DNA from: DASQUK01 sp963756425
GTDB taxonomy: Bacteria > Actinomycetota > Acidimicrobiia > Acidimicrobiales > VFJN01
Reading direction: 5' to 3'
Length of the DNA: 64,000 nt
Assembly: GCA_963756425.1 (NCBI GenBank)
Contig: CAVWNW010000022.1
Location: 124,001 to 188,000 of the forward strand
This document shows, in pieces, positions 15,183 to 22,979 of the stretch. Each line of letters starts with the position of its first letter. Within the stretch, counting starts at the first letter, position 1. A program made the translations under genes and the position numbers. The notes beneath the pieces were generated by a model, which did not search any database, was not told the DNA's origin, and worked only from the letters and a program-made list of their open reading frames with translations.

Positions 15183-16448
15183 ATGGACGCTGCCACGGCC
15201 ACGTTCACTCCGGAGGCGCCTCCGACGCCGACGCTGCGACGTGTGTACTTGCCTTCCGGGCGCCTCACCATTGACCTCCGGAGCGGCCTGGCCCGGGTCG
15301 TCGCCGGCGGCGAGCCGCCCGACGGCGTGCGGGCGCCGATCGGCCGGTCATGGCGGCGGTCGGTCGCAGTCGGGTTGCGCCCTGACCGCTTCGATGTCCC
15401 CTTCGATCCCGACGTCGACGGCGATGGACCGCTCGTCCGGGCGGCCCGGCCGGTGCTCGACCAGCTCGCCGGCGACCTCGCCGGTGCCGCGGTCGGGGTC
15501 GTTTTGGCCGACGCGCGGGGCCATGTGGTCGACCGCCGCGTGTCGGAGGCGTGGTTGGCCGATCGGCTCGACCGCGTCCTGTTGGCGCCCGGGTACGTGT
15601 ACGCCGAGGATGCTGTTGGAACCAACGGCATCGGTACGTCCCTGGTCGAGCGCGGTCCCGTCAGCGTCGAGGGCGACGAGCACTTCGCCGATGCCCTCAC
15701 AGCCGTCGCCGGTTCGGCGGCCCCGATCGCCGATCCCGGGTCCGGACAGATGGTCGGGGCGGTCGACCTCACCTGCCTGGCGACGCAGGCCAGTCCGTTG
15801 ATGCTGCCGCTCGCCACGTGGGCGGCGCGGGACATCGAGCAGCGCCTCATGGAGGACACCGGTCTGCCCGAGCGGCTCCTCCTTCACCGGTTCTTGCAAA
15901 CGCGGCGCGGCGCCAAAGGTCCCTTCGTCCTGCTCACGGGGCGGCGGATGGTCGCCAACGCCGCGGCCGACCGGCTCCTGGCATCCGAGGACGAACCGAC
16001 GCTGCGGCGAAGCGCCGTTCGGCTCCAGGCCGCTGGTGGCAGCGGGAGCATGATGCTCGAGCTCAGCCGGGCCGGCATGGTGTCACTGCGAGTGGAGCCC
16101 CTGCCCGACGGTGGATCCCGAGACGGGATCCTGCTCCGGCTCACCCCGGTCGCCGGCACCGAGCGCCGACACCCCGGGGACATAGCGGGCGTCGGGTGGG
16201 ACAGCCTCACCGGCGCCGAGCGCAGCGTCGCGGAGCTGGTTGCCCAGGGCCTCACCAATCGCGAGGCCGCTGAGCGCCTGTTCCTCTCCCACCACACCGT
16301 CGGCTTCCACCTGCGCTCGATCTTCCGCAAGCTGGGTACCAAGACGCGTGTCGAGCTCGCCCGTCTCGCGGTGGAGTCGCGACATGGCGAGGTTCTGACC
16401 GGTTCGCGGTCGAGCATTGACATCGCCGTTCCCACGTCCGCCTCGTGA
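15183..16448 (+). CDS. GAF-domain transcriptional regulator with a LuxR-type HTH (AcoR-like sensor half)
   Basis: A 421-residue regulator. Its N-terminal two-thirds resembles the sensor part of AcoR-type activators, with WRRSVAVGL, a GAF region and the signature DAVGTNGIGTSL at ~143-154. The sigma-54 AAA domain of AcoR is absent. Instead the C terminus (~342-405) is a LuxR helix-turn-helix: LTGAERSVAELVAQGLTNRE and HTVGFHLRSIFRKLG. AcoR-like proteins respond to alcohols, acetoin or related carbonyls; the ligand here is unknown. The ribosome site is AGGGAG before ATG 15183. Its stop overlaps the GTG of the ABC ATPase gene by GTGA, so regulator and exporter are co-transcribed. The 90-bp element upstream suggests autoregulation. 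Confidence 0.85.
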   Translation: MDAATATFTPEAPPTPTLRRVYLPSGRLTIDLRSGLARVVAGGEPPDGVRAPIGRSWRRSVAVGLRPDRFDVPFDPDVDGDGPLVRAARPVLDQLAGDLAGAAVGVVLADARGHVVDRRVSEAWLADRLDRVLLAPGYVYAEDAVGTNGIGTSLVERGPVSVEGDEHFADALTAVAGSAAPIADPGSGQMVGAVDLTCLATQASPLMLPLATWAARDIEQRLMEDTGLPERLLLHRFLQTRRGAKGPFVLLTGRRMVANAAADRLLASEDEPTLRRSAVRLQAAGGSGSMMLELSRAGMVSLRVEPLPDGGSRDGILLRLTPVAGTERRHPGDIAGVGWDSLTGAERSVAELVAQGLTNREAAERLFLSHHTVGFHLRSIFRKLGTKTRVELARLAVESRHGEVLTGSRSSIDIAVPTSAS

Positions 16449-17269
16449 GCACCGCGGAAGTGGCGGGGGATGCCACCCTGGCGGTGCGGTGCCGCGGCAT
16501 GCGCAAGCACTTTGGACCAGTCGCAGCCGTGGACGGGGTCGACCTCGACGTGAGTGCCGGCGAGATATTCGGGCTGCTGGGGCCGAACGGGGCGGGCAAG
16601 ACGACTGCCATCCGCGTCCTGACAACGCTCCTGCCTCCGGATGGTGGCGAGGTGACGGTCTTCGGGCGCGACGTCACGACCGAACCCTTCGCAGTCAGGC
16701 GGCTCATCGGCTACGTACCCCAGCAGCTGTCCGCCGATGGGTCGCTGACCGGCCGCGAGAACGTCGGGCTGTTCGCCCGCCTGTTCGACGTGCCGCGTCG
16801 CCAGCGGGCGGCGCGCACGGACGAAGTGCTCGCCGTGGTGGGCCTGGCGGGACCGGCCGACCGTCTGGCCAGCACCTACTCGGGAGGGATGATCCGGCGG
16901 CTCGAGCTGGCCCAGGCGCTCGTCAGCAACCCGCGCCTCTTGGTGCTGGACGAGCCGACCATCGGCCTCGACCCGGTCGGGCGGGACAGTGTCTGGGGCC
17001 GCGTCCACGAGCTTCGACGCAACCTCGACATGACCGTGCTGGTCACGACCCACTACATGGAGGAGGCGGACGAGCACTGCGACCGCGTTGCCATCATGCA
17101 TGCGGGGAGAATCGAGGCCGTCGGCGTGCCCGCCCACCTCCGAGCCGCCATCGGACCCGAGGCGACGCTCGAGGACGTGTTCCGCCGGCACAGCGGCCAC
17201 GCGTTCGAGGAAGGGGGCGACCTGCGCGATGTCCGCTCGGCCCGCCGCACTGCCCAACGACTCGGTTGA
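16445..17269 (+). CDS. ABC-2 exporter ATP-binding protein (DrrA-like)
   Basis: A 274-residue ATPase of the daunorubicin-resistance type. It shows Walker A GPNGAGKT (~residue 43), Q-loop YVPQQLS, signature YSGGMIRRLELAQAL (~143) and Walker B LLVLDEPTIGLD, and the switch His in TTHYMEEAD. The C-terminal tail (ATLEDVFRRHSG) is the usual DrrA ending. It pairs with the permease encoded next, which starts inside its 3' end. GTG at 16445 overlaps the stop of the GAF-LuxR gene. As the permease is frameshifted, the exporter may be inactive. Confidence 0.92.
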   Translation: MSTAEVAGDATLAVRCRGMRKHFGPVAAVDGVDLDVSAGEIFGLLGPNGAGKTTAIRVLTTLLPPDGGEVTVFGRDVTTEPFAVRRLIGYVPQQLSADGSLTGRENVGLFARLFDVPRRQRAARTDEVLAVVGLAGPADRLASTYSGGMIRRLELAQALVSNPRLLVLDEPTIGLDPVGRDSVWGRVHELRRNLDMTVLVTTHYMEEADEHCDRVAIMHAGRIEAVGVPAHLRAAIGPEATLEDVFRRHSGHAFEEGGDLRDVRSARRTAQRLG

Positions 17270-18049
17270 GCCCGGCACTGCGGCTCCGGCGACCGTCCGC
17301 TGGATCGCCAGCCGCATCCTCGCGTTCTGTGTGGTCGAGCTGCAGAAGATCCGCCACGATCGCAGCGAACTGCTCACTCGGGCGATCCAACCCGCCCTGT
17401 GGCTGCTCATCTTCGGCAAGACCTTCAGCGCCCTGCATCCGGTACCGACAGGCGGGCTGCCCTACCTCGACTTCCTCACGCCGGGCGTGCTTGCGCAGTC
17501 CACCCTGTTCGTCGCGGTGTTCTACGGCATCCAGGTGATCTGGGAACGCGACGCCGGGGTCCTCGCCAAGCTGCTGGTGACGCCGACGCCCCGCTCGGCG
17601 CTGGTGGCCGGCAAGGGGTTCGCGGCCGGCATCCGGGCGATCGTGCAAGTCGTCGTCGTGGTCATGCTCGCGCTGCTGCTCGGTGTCCAGATGCAGCTGG
17701 CACCGTGGCGCATCATCGGTGCGGCCGCCGCGGCCGTGGTCGGCGCGGCGTTCTTCGCCACCCTGTCGATGACGATCGCCGGCCTGGTCCTCAGTCGAGA
17801 GCGCCTCATGGGCATCGGTCAGGCGATCACGATGCCGCTGTTCTTCGCGTCCAACGCGCTCTATCCGATCAGCGTGATGCCCGTATGGATCCGCTGGTTC
17901 AGCTATATAAACCCGCTGAGGTGGACGCGCTTCGGGGCCTGCTGATCGGCACGCACGCGCACCTGTGGCTGGACGCAGTCGTGTTGGCGGGCGCGCTCAT
18001 GACCGGAGTGGTCGTGGCGGCTGCGGTCCTCCCCCGCCTCGTCCGCTGA
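17229..18049 (+). pseudogene. ABC-2 exporter permease (DrrB-like), frameshifted near the C terminus
   Basis: ATG at 17229 overlaps the ATPase gene by 41 bp. The frame encodes five hydrophobic segments of an ABC-2 permease (LLTRAIQPALWLLIFGKTF, then LDFLTPGVLAQSTLF, and on to SYINPL at ~228). It then ends at TGA 17945 with an unrelated tail RWTRFGAC. The expected continuation EVDALRGLLIGTHAHLWLD with the last membrane helix and AAAVLPRLVR is present in the next frame up to TGA 18049. A 7-bp loss at about 17920, between NPL and EVDALR, explains it. The truncated product of 238 residues lacks the final transmembrane helix. Confidence 0.75.
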
Positions 18050-18092
18050 TCTCGGCTGGGGACCGACCGTCGTCGGGGGCACCGCTGCTCCT

Positions 18093-18182
18093 GCGTTCCA
18101 GCTAGCAGGAACACGAAAAGCCCTGCCTGCGGGGTGACGAGATTGCTGCTGCCAGCGCAGATATCGAGCGCCGCAGGCGCGA
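18093..18182 (+). promoter_or_regulatory. 90-bp upstream element, copy 2 (before a small unknown gene)
   Basis: Gap-free partner of 15046-15135. In this copy the left block is GTTCCAGCTAGCAGGAAC (18095-18112), pairing at 16 of 18 positions, a stronger palindrome than in copy 1. The CTGCTGCCAGCG block ends at 18157, with the same 58-base span as in copy 1, and GGCGCGA ends at 18182. The start codon of the next gene follows about 40 bases later. Likely paired sites for one regulator, with the GAF-LuxR protein the natural candidate. Confidence 0.6.
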
Positions 18183-18221
18183 CCGTAAACACACAGGTCG
18201 GCCGATTGGAAGGGGGGACGA

Positions 18222-18575
18222 GTGATGTTCCCGCCGACACCGGACCAGCTCGCCACCGACGCGCACGTCGACCACCCCGCCGCGGTCACCTCACCCGGCG
18301 CGTCCTGGCTTATTGCCACCGCCGCACGCGCAGCGGAGATCCAGCAGCAGGTCGCCGAGGGCCAACGTCGGGACGCGCTGCTGACCTTGCACGCCCACTA
18401 TGCCATCGAGGATCCGCGGCACGACCTCGACGAGGTGGCGGCGGACCTCGAGGTGCACGTGTGTCCATCTGCCCGGCAGACAGGCCACGGCTTCGCTGCG
18501 GAGGTGGCACTGTTCCGCGTGGCCCGCAGCTTGCTCGACAAGCTGACCACCATGGACGTCGTCGCAGCGCAGTGA
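18222..18575 (+). CDS. Small hypothetical protein, 117 aa
   Basis: A soluble, mostly helical protein with no cysteine pair motif, membrane span or known domain that I recognise. It begins MFPPTPDQLATDAHVDHP and has the segment AARAAEIQQQVAEGQRRDAL followed by LHAHYAIEDPRHDLDEVAAD. A ribosome site GAAGGGGGGA precedes both GTG 18222 and ATG 18225; either may be used. The strong upstream element shared with the GAF-LuxR regulator indicates it belongs to the same regulon, which makes it the best lead to that regulator's function. The next gene starts about 60 bp downstream on the same strand. Confidence 0.65.
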   Translation: MMFPPTPDQLATDAHVDHPAAVTSPGASWLIATAARAAEIQQQVAEGQRRDALLTLHAHYAIEDPRHDLDEVAADLEVHVCPSARQTGHGFAAEVALFRVARSLLDKLTTMDVVAAQ

Positions 18576-18636
18576 GCTGCGTGGGGTCGCGTCGCCCCCA
18601 GGCCGCCCACGCGGCCGGATCGGGAGATGCGGTGCG

Positions 18637-19824
18637 ATGTCGGTCCCACCGAAAGCCCTAGCCGCCGGACGAGATGAGCGGTCGCTACGGGGTGAACCGC
18701 CCTCCTCGAGCCGCCGCCGGCTGGCAATCGTTGTCGTTGCGGCGGTCGCGGTCTCACTGTGGGCGGCGAGCGCATCGCGGCCGTGGCAGAGTTGGTCCCA
18801 CGACGCGTTCTGGAAGATCGATCGTCCCCTCGCCGATCCGGCCCCCATCGTCGCCGACGGCGAGGTCGACATGTACGCGACGTCCGCTCCGGAGTGCTTC
18901 CCGGGGGGTTGCCCGATGTACTGGGTCCCCCGCTACACGAGCCGATCGCTGACGGCCACCGCCGCAGTGCAGGCGGACGCCATGCCCGACCGTCCCCCGT
19001 GGGTCGACCCCGCGGACAGGGCCATCTGGGGGCCATCGGTGGCCCGGATCGGTGCCACGTATGTCATGTACTTCGCCGCGACCGCCGCCAGGGGCCCGAA
19101 CCGCGGCGACAAGTGCATCGGCACGGCCACCTCGCCCACACCGGCTGGGCCCTTCGAACCGGCGCACGAGCCCATGGTGTGCGCCGAGCCTGGGTTCTGG
19201 GCGCTCGACCCCTATGCCGTCGCCGACGGCACCCGCTGGTTCCTCCTGTGGCGCGAGGACGACGCCGCGCACACCACCGGCAGGATCGTCAGTGCCCAGC
19301 TGAGCGCTGGTGGTGGCGGCCTTCGCGGCGCGGCCAAGCGCACGATCCTCACCGGCCGGTTCACTTGGGAGGACGGATCTCGACACGGGCCCCCGGTTCC
19401 GTCGACGTCCGGTCGACGCCTGCCCGCCGTCCTGGGCCGGAGCGCCGCGGGAATCGGCCCGATCGAGAACCCGGCCGTGGCACGCGACCCGGACACGGGC
19501 CAGTGGCTGCTGACCTGGTCGGCCAATCGGTGGGACACCGCCGACTACGCGACCGGGCTCGCCACGTGCCGGGGCCCGCTCGGCCCGTGCCGGGCGGTCA
19601 GCCGCGACCGGCCCTGGCTGCGCACGAGCGGCGACCCCAGCATCGGCACCAACGCCAGTTTCACGGGCGTCGGCGGGCTGTCGTTCGTCACTGCACCCGA
19701 CGGGCACCTCTACGCGGTGTTCGCCGCGTACCGCGGATCGGGCGCGCCCGACGACCTGATCTGCGTCGGCTGGGTCTACCGGGTCGTCGCCGCCCGCGAC
19801 ACCTACGTGCTGACCGAGTTCTGA
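18637..19824 (+). CDS. Secreted or membrane-anchored GH43-like five-bladed beta-propeller protein
   Basis: A 395-residue protein with an N-terminal hydrophobic segment at ~29-47 preceded by arginines (SSSRRRLAIVVVAAVAVS), so exported or anchored. The rest looks like a family 43 glycoside hydrolase propeller: LADPAPIVADGEVDMYATS as blade one, IWGPSVARIGATYVMYFAA, CIGTATSPTPAGPFEP, then ALDPYAVADGTRWFLLW and ENPAVARDPDTGQWLLTWS. Asp residues at the blade starts fit the catalytic base and modulator positions. Members act on arabinan or xylan side chains, but this one is distant and the substrate cannot be assigned. It follows the small unknown gene on the same strand and may share its transcript. 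Confidence 0.65.
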   Translation: MSVPPKALAAGRDERSLRGEPPSSSRRRLAIVVVAAVAVSLWAASASRPWQSWSHDAFWKIDRPLADPAPIVADGEVDMYATSAPECFPGGCPMYWVPRYTSRSLTATAAVQADAMPDRPPWVDPADRAIWGPSVARIGATYVMYFAATAARGPNRGDKCIGTATSPTPAGPFEPAHEPMVCAEPGFWALDPYAVADGTRWFLLWREDDAAHTTGRIVSAQLSAGGGGLRGAAKRTILTGRFTWEDGSRHGPPVPSTSGRRLPAVLGRSAAGIGPIENPAVARDPDTGQWLLTWSANRWDTADYATGLATCRGPLGPCRAVSRDRPWLRTSGDPSIGTNASFTGVGGLSFVTAPDGHLYAVFAAYRGSGAPDDLICVGWVYRVVAARDTYVLTEF

Positions 19825-20595
19825 CGGGGGCATGGCCGCGAACCACGCGGGCCCGGGACGTCGACGTCACAACGCGCGCGTGCCGTTTGCCCCGGGCACC
19901 GGTCCGCCGCTGTCAGGGACTCGCCGGATGAAGCAGGACCACCACGAGCAGGCCGACGAGGAGCAGCACGGTGGCGAAGAGCGACAAGAACATCGGATTC
20001 ACGAGTGGAAGTCCGTGACGTCGCGGCGCTGCCACCTGGTCGGCGGGTGATGTCGGAAGGCCCGCTGAGGTTGCGCGCCCGGCGACGTGTGTCGCTGGGC
20101 GGGATTCGCCTCGTCGGACCGCACCAACCACCCCGACGCCTCGAGTGGAACCCGGCCGACCTCCCGAGTCGCCCGGCCGGGGGGCCGTAGCGAGCCCACG
20201 CCGCCGGCGCCGGGGGACCGGCGACGTGGGCTCGATGATCAGGGCCACCGGGTTCCGGGAGCCGAACGACGAGTGGGTGGCCGGGGGCCGAGGCTCTGGA
20301 CCAAGCGGTCGGTGGACCGTCACCCGCCCACCATGAGGCATGAGCACGGCGGCGACCTCCCCCGATCGCGTAGTCAGGACGTGATCCCCGTGGCGGCGAC
20401 CCGGCCACCGCGCGCCCGGCTTGTCGTGCTATGCGTCCGCCCCGCCACTGCGCGTGGCCATACCCACTAGCTGGTTCCCCCGATACCAGGTAGCCCACAG
20501 CGCAGAGTGGTATTGCCCGTGATGACAGGCCTCACCGCCAGGCTCACGATCGCGGCAGAAGTACCGCCTGACCAATAGAAGTGGTGGGGACTGAC
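19825..20595. other. 771-bp intergenic region
   Basis: No gene of normal size is supported here. A possible tiny membrane peptide lies at 19913-20002 on the minus strand (listed separately). Before the MFS gene there is a spaced inverted repeat, ATACCA at 20483-20488 and TGGTAT at 20508-20513, which could be an operator or promoter element. The rest has coding-like GC content but no recognisable domain in any frame. Confidence 0.4.
19913..20002 (-). CDS. Possible single-span membrane micropeptide, 29 aa
   Basis: From GTG 20002 (or ATG 19993) the minus strand encodes a peptide that is almost entirely one transmembrane helix (FLSLFATVLLLVGLLVVVLL) ending in HPASP. Its size and shape resemble KdpF-like or other small membrane proteins, but no kdp genes are nearby and no clear ribosome site is seen. 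It could be chance. Confidence 0.25.
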   Translation of the reverse strand: MNPMFLSLFATVLLLVGLLVVVLLHPASP

Positions 20596-22287
20596 ATGCA
20601 GCTCGTCGGTTCGACATCGATCGTTCGCCGCCTGTGGGATCGCACGCTGGAGCGATATCCCGACAACCGCCACCGCTACATGATCCTCGGAATCGTGGTG
20701 CTGGCCACGATCGTCCTGTACTACGAGTTCTACGTGCCGGCCGCGGTGACGCCCTCGATCATCGCCGACTTCGGCATCACGTGGCCGTTCTTCGTCTACG
20801 TGATCGTGGTCGCCAATGTGGTCGGCGCGTTCGCCTCGTTGATCGCCGGGCTCGCGGATCGTTGGGGCAGGTCCAACCTGGTGACCTACGGGCTCCTGGT
20901 AACCGCGCTGGTGGTGCTGTTCGGCCTACCCAATGCCCCCAACCTCTGGGTCTACGCCGTGCTCTACTGCACCCTCGGCTTCGTCGAGGGCATCATCCTC
21001 GTGGCGACGCCGGCTCTTGTCCGCGACTTCTCTCCGCAACTCGGGCGAGGCCTGGCTACGGGGTTCTGGACGATGGGCCCGGTCGTCGCCAGCCTCACCG
21101 TGGCGCTGGTCTCGAGCCACACCCTGAATCACCTCCACGCCTGGCAGGACCAGTTCATCATCTGCGGCATCGTCGGCTTGGTCGTGTTCGTCATTGCGCT
21201 CGTCGGTCTGCGAGAGCTTTCGCCCCCACTCCGGGCTCAGCTGATGGTGCAGGTCCGCGATCGCCAGCTCGTCGAGGCACGCGCCGCGGGCATCGATATC
21301 GAGGAACAGTCGAAGCACCCGTGGCGGCAGATGCTGCACGTGGACATCGTGGGCTCGTCGCTGGGCATCGGCGTCTTCCTCGTCGTCTACTACACGTTGA
21401 TCGCATTTCTGGTCGTGTACATGGCGACGATCTTCGGGTACACGGAGCAGCGAGCCAACGGTCTGGGCAACTGGGTCTGGGCCTTCAACGCCGGAGCACT
21501 GGTGCTCGTCGGTCTCCTCTCCGACAAGCTCCTGGTGCGCAAGCCCCTAATGCTCATCGGCGTCGTCGGCAGCATCGTCGGCACCGTGCTGTTCGCCTTG
21601 CGCACCAACCATCCGGACACCGGCTATTACACGTTCGTCCTGATCCTGAGCCTGCTGGCCGTGTTCCTGGCGTTCGTCTTCGCCCCGTGGTTGGCGGCGT
21701 TCACGGAGACGATCGAGGGTCGCAACCCGGCCCTGATGGCAACGGGCCTGGCTGTGTGGGGGTGGACTCTGCGCCTGGTCGTCGCCGGATCGTTGTTCGC
21801 CCTCCCCTACGTCGTGACCAGCATGACGCCACTGGTCGAGAACGGGTCGCAAGTCCAGGCACTGGTCGCCCAGTTCCCCGACGAGGTGGCAACGCTCAAC
21901 GCCATCGATCCCAGCACCCAGGCGCAGCTCCAGGCCGATCCCACGAACACCGCTGCGATCAACACCGCCGTGGCCGAGATCTCCCAGAACCTCCACGTGA
22001 GCTCCGCTGTCGCGCTGCAGGACCTGACCGCGGTCGCTCAGGTCCCTCGGGACGATCTGACCTTCTTGGCGGCCCATGGACCGGAAGTGCAACGAGCCGC
22101 CGCGGCATCGCCGGGCGAGTGGCGCCGGTGGTGGTGGATCTGCGTAGGAGGCGAGGCGCTCTTGCTGCCGTTCCTCTTCGTCATGAAGGGTCGATGGAGC
22201 CCGCGGCGGGCTCGTGCGGACTTGGCAGAGCACCAGCAAGCGGTGCAAGAGGAGCTCGCGGCCCTCCAGAAGCCGAAGGCTGCATAG
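20596..22287 (+). CDS. MFS transporter with a large extracytoplasmic insertion before the last helix
   Basis: A 563-residue major facilitator with about 12 membrane spans. ATG at 20596 follows GGTGGGGA. The motif-A region between TM2 and TM3 reads AGLADRWGRSNLVTYGLL, and a second RxxG-like turn occurs at SDKLLVRKP after TM8. Cytoplasmic residues ~215-250 form the usual central loop. Between ~400 and ~525, before the last span, lies a non-membrane segment of ~110 residues rich in Gln, Asn, Ala and Asp (VQALVAQFPDEVATLNAID and onward), which must face one side of the membrane as a separate domain. That insertion is unusual for the family. Substrate unknown; no catabolic partner is clearly attached. 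Confidence 0.85.
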   Translation: MQLVGSTSIVRRLWDRTLERYPDNRHRYMILGIVVLATIVLYYEFYVPAAVTPSIIADFGITWPFFVYVIVVANVVGAFASLIAGLADRWGRSNLVTYGLLVTALVVLFGLPNAPNLWVYAVLYCTLGFVEGIILVATPALVRDFSPQLGRGLATGFWTMGPVVASLTVALVSSHTLNHLHAWQDQFIICGIVGLVVFVIALVGLRELSPPLRAQLMVQVRDRQLVEARAAGIDIEEQSKHPWRQMLHVDIVGSSLGIGVFLVVYYTLIAFLVVYMATIFGYTEQRANGLGNWVWAFNAGALVLVGLLSDKLLVRKPLMLIGVVGSIVGTVLFALRTNHPDTGYYTFVLILSLLAVFLAFVFAPWLAAFTETIEGRNPALMATGLAVWGWTLRLVVAGSLFALPYVVTSMTPLVENGSQVQALVAQFPDEVATLNAIDPSTQAQLQADPTNTAAINTAVAEISQNLHVSSAVALQDLTAVAQVPRDDLTFLAAHGPEVQRAAAASPGEWRRWWWICVGGEALLLPFLFVMKGRWSPRRARADLAEHQQAVQEELAALQKPKAA

Positions 22288-22468
22288 CGACTCGCCCCGA
22301 GACCGGCGGGAATCTCACCAGGGCGTCACGGCTACGTCCGACGGGCGGGATGCGTAACGTTGGGGGTGGCGTCAGCCTGCGTGCGGGCGTGCGTCCGTCC
22401 GGGCGATCGGTCGGTCCAGGCACCGGTCCTGACCGTCCGGTCGGCCAACGACGGAAGGGAGGACGACC

Positions 22469-22927
22469 GTGCTCCGCAACCCCGATCATGTGACCATCGC
22501 AGTGTCGAACGCGGCGACGGCGATCGAGTTCTTCGAGCTGCTCGGCTTCCGGAAGCAGCACGTCGTGACGATCGATGGGGGCCTCCCGGCGCAATACATG
22601 GGCATGCCGGCGATGAAGGCCCAGCACATCACGCTCGCGCTGGAAGGATCCGAGCCTCGCTTCGAGATCCAGCTGCTCGAGTTCGACCCCACGCCGCCGA
22701 ACGACCCGGGTGAGCACCCGACCAATCGGCGGCGAAGGGGCTACAACCACCTTGCCTTCCGCGTCGACGACATCGGCGCGGTCACGACCCATCTGGTGGA
22801 CCACGGGGTCAAGATGCTCAGCGACGAGATGGACTACATCAGTCGCCGGCTTCGGTTCTTCGAGGGTCCCGAGGGAATCACCCTCGAGCTGGTGCAGTGG
22901 GTCGGCTCAGAAGGCGGCAAGGGGTGA
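22469..22927 (+). CDS. VOC-superfamily (glyoxalase/dioxygenase-like) protein
   Basis: A 152-residue protein with two beta-alpha-beta-beta-beta modules: PDHVTIAVSNAATAIEFFEL in the first and NHLAFRVDDIGAVTTHLVDH in the second, ending FEGPEGITLELVQW. Metal-ligand candidates are His in DHVTIAV, His in NHLAFRV and Glu in TLELVQW, so a metal-dependent lyase, isomerase or dioxygenase is possible. GTG at 22469 follows GGAAGGGAGG. It converges on the DUF4062-STAND gene; another VOC gene lies on the far side of that gene. Confidence 0.8.
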   Translation: MLRNPDHVTIAVSNAATAIEFFELLGFRKQHVVTIDGGLPAQYMGMPAMKAQHITLALEGSEPRFEIQLLEFDPTPPNDPGEHPTNRRRRGYNHLAFRVDDIGAVTTHLVDHGVKMLSDEMDYISRRLRFFEGPEGITLELVQWVGSEGGKG

Positions 22928-22979
22928 GAACCCAGCTGACGCACTGAGCTCAAGCGGCACGCGGTGCGGGGTCGGTTGC

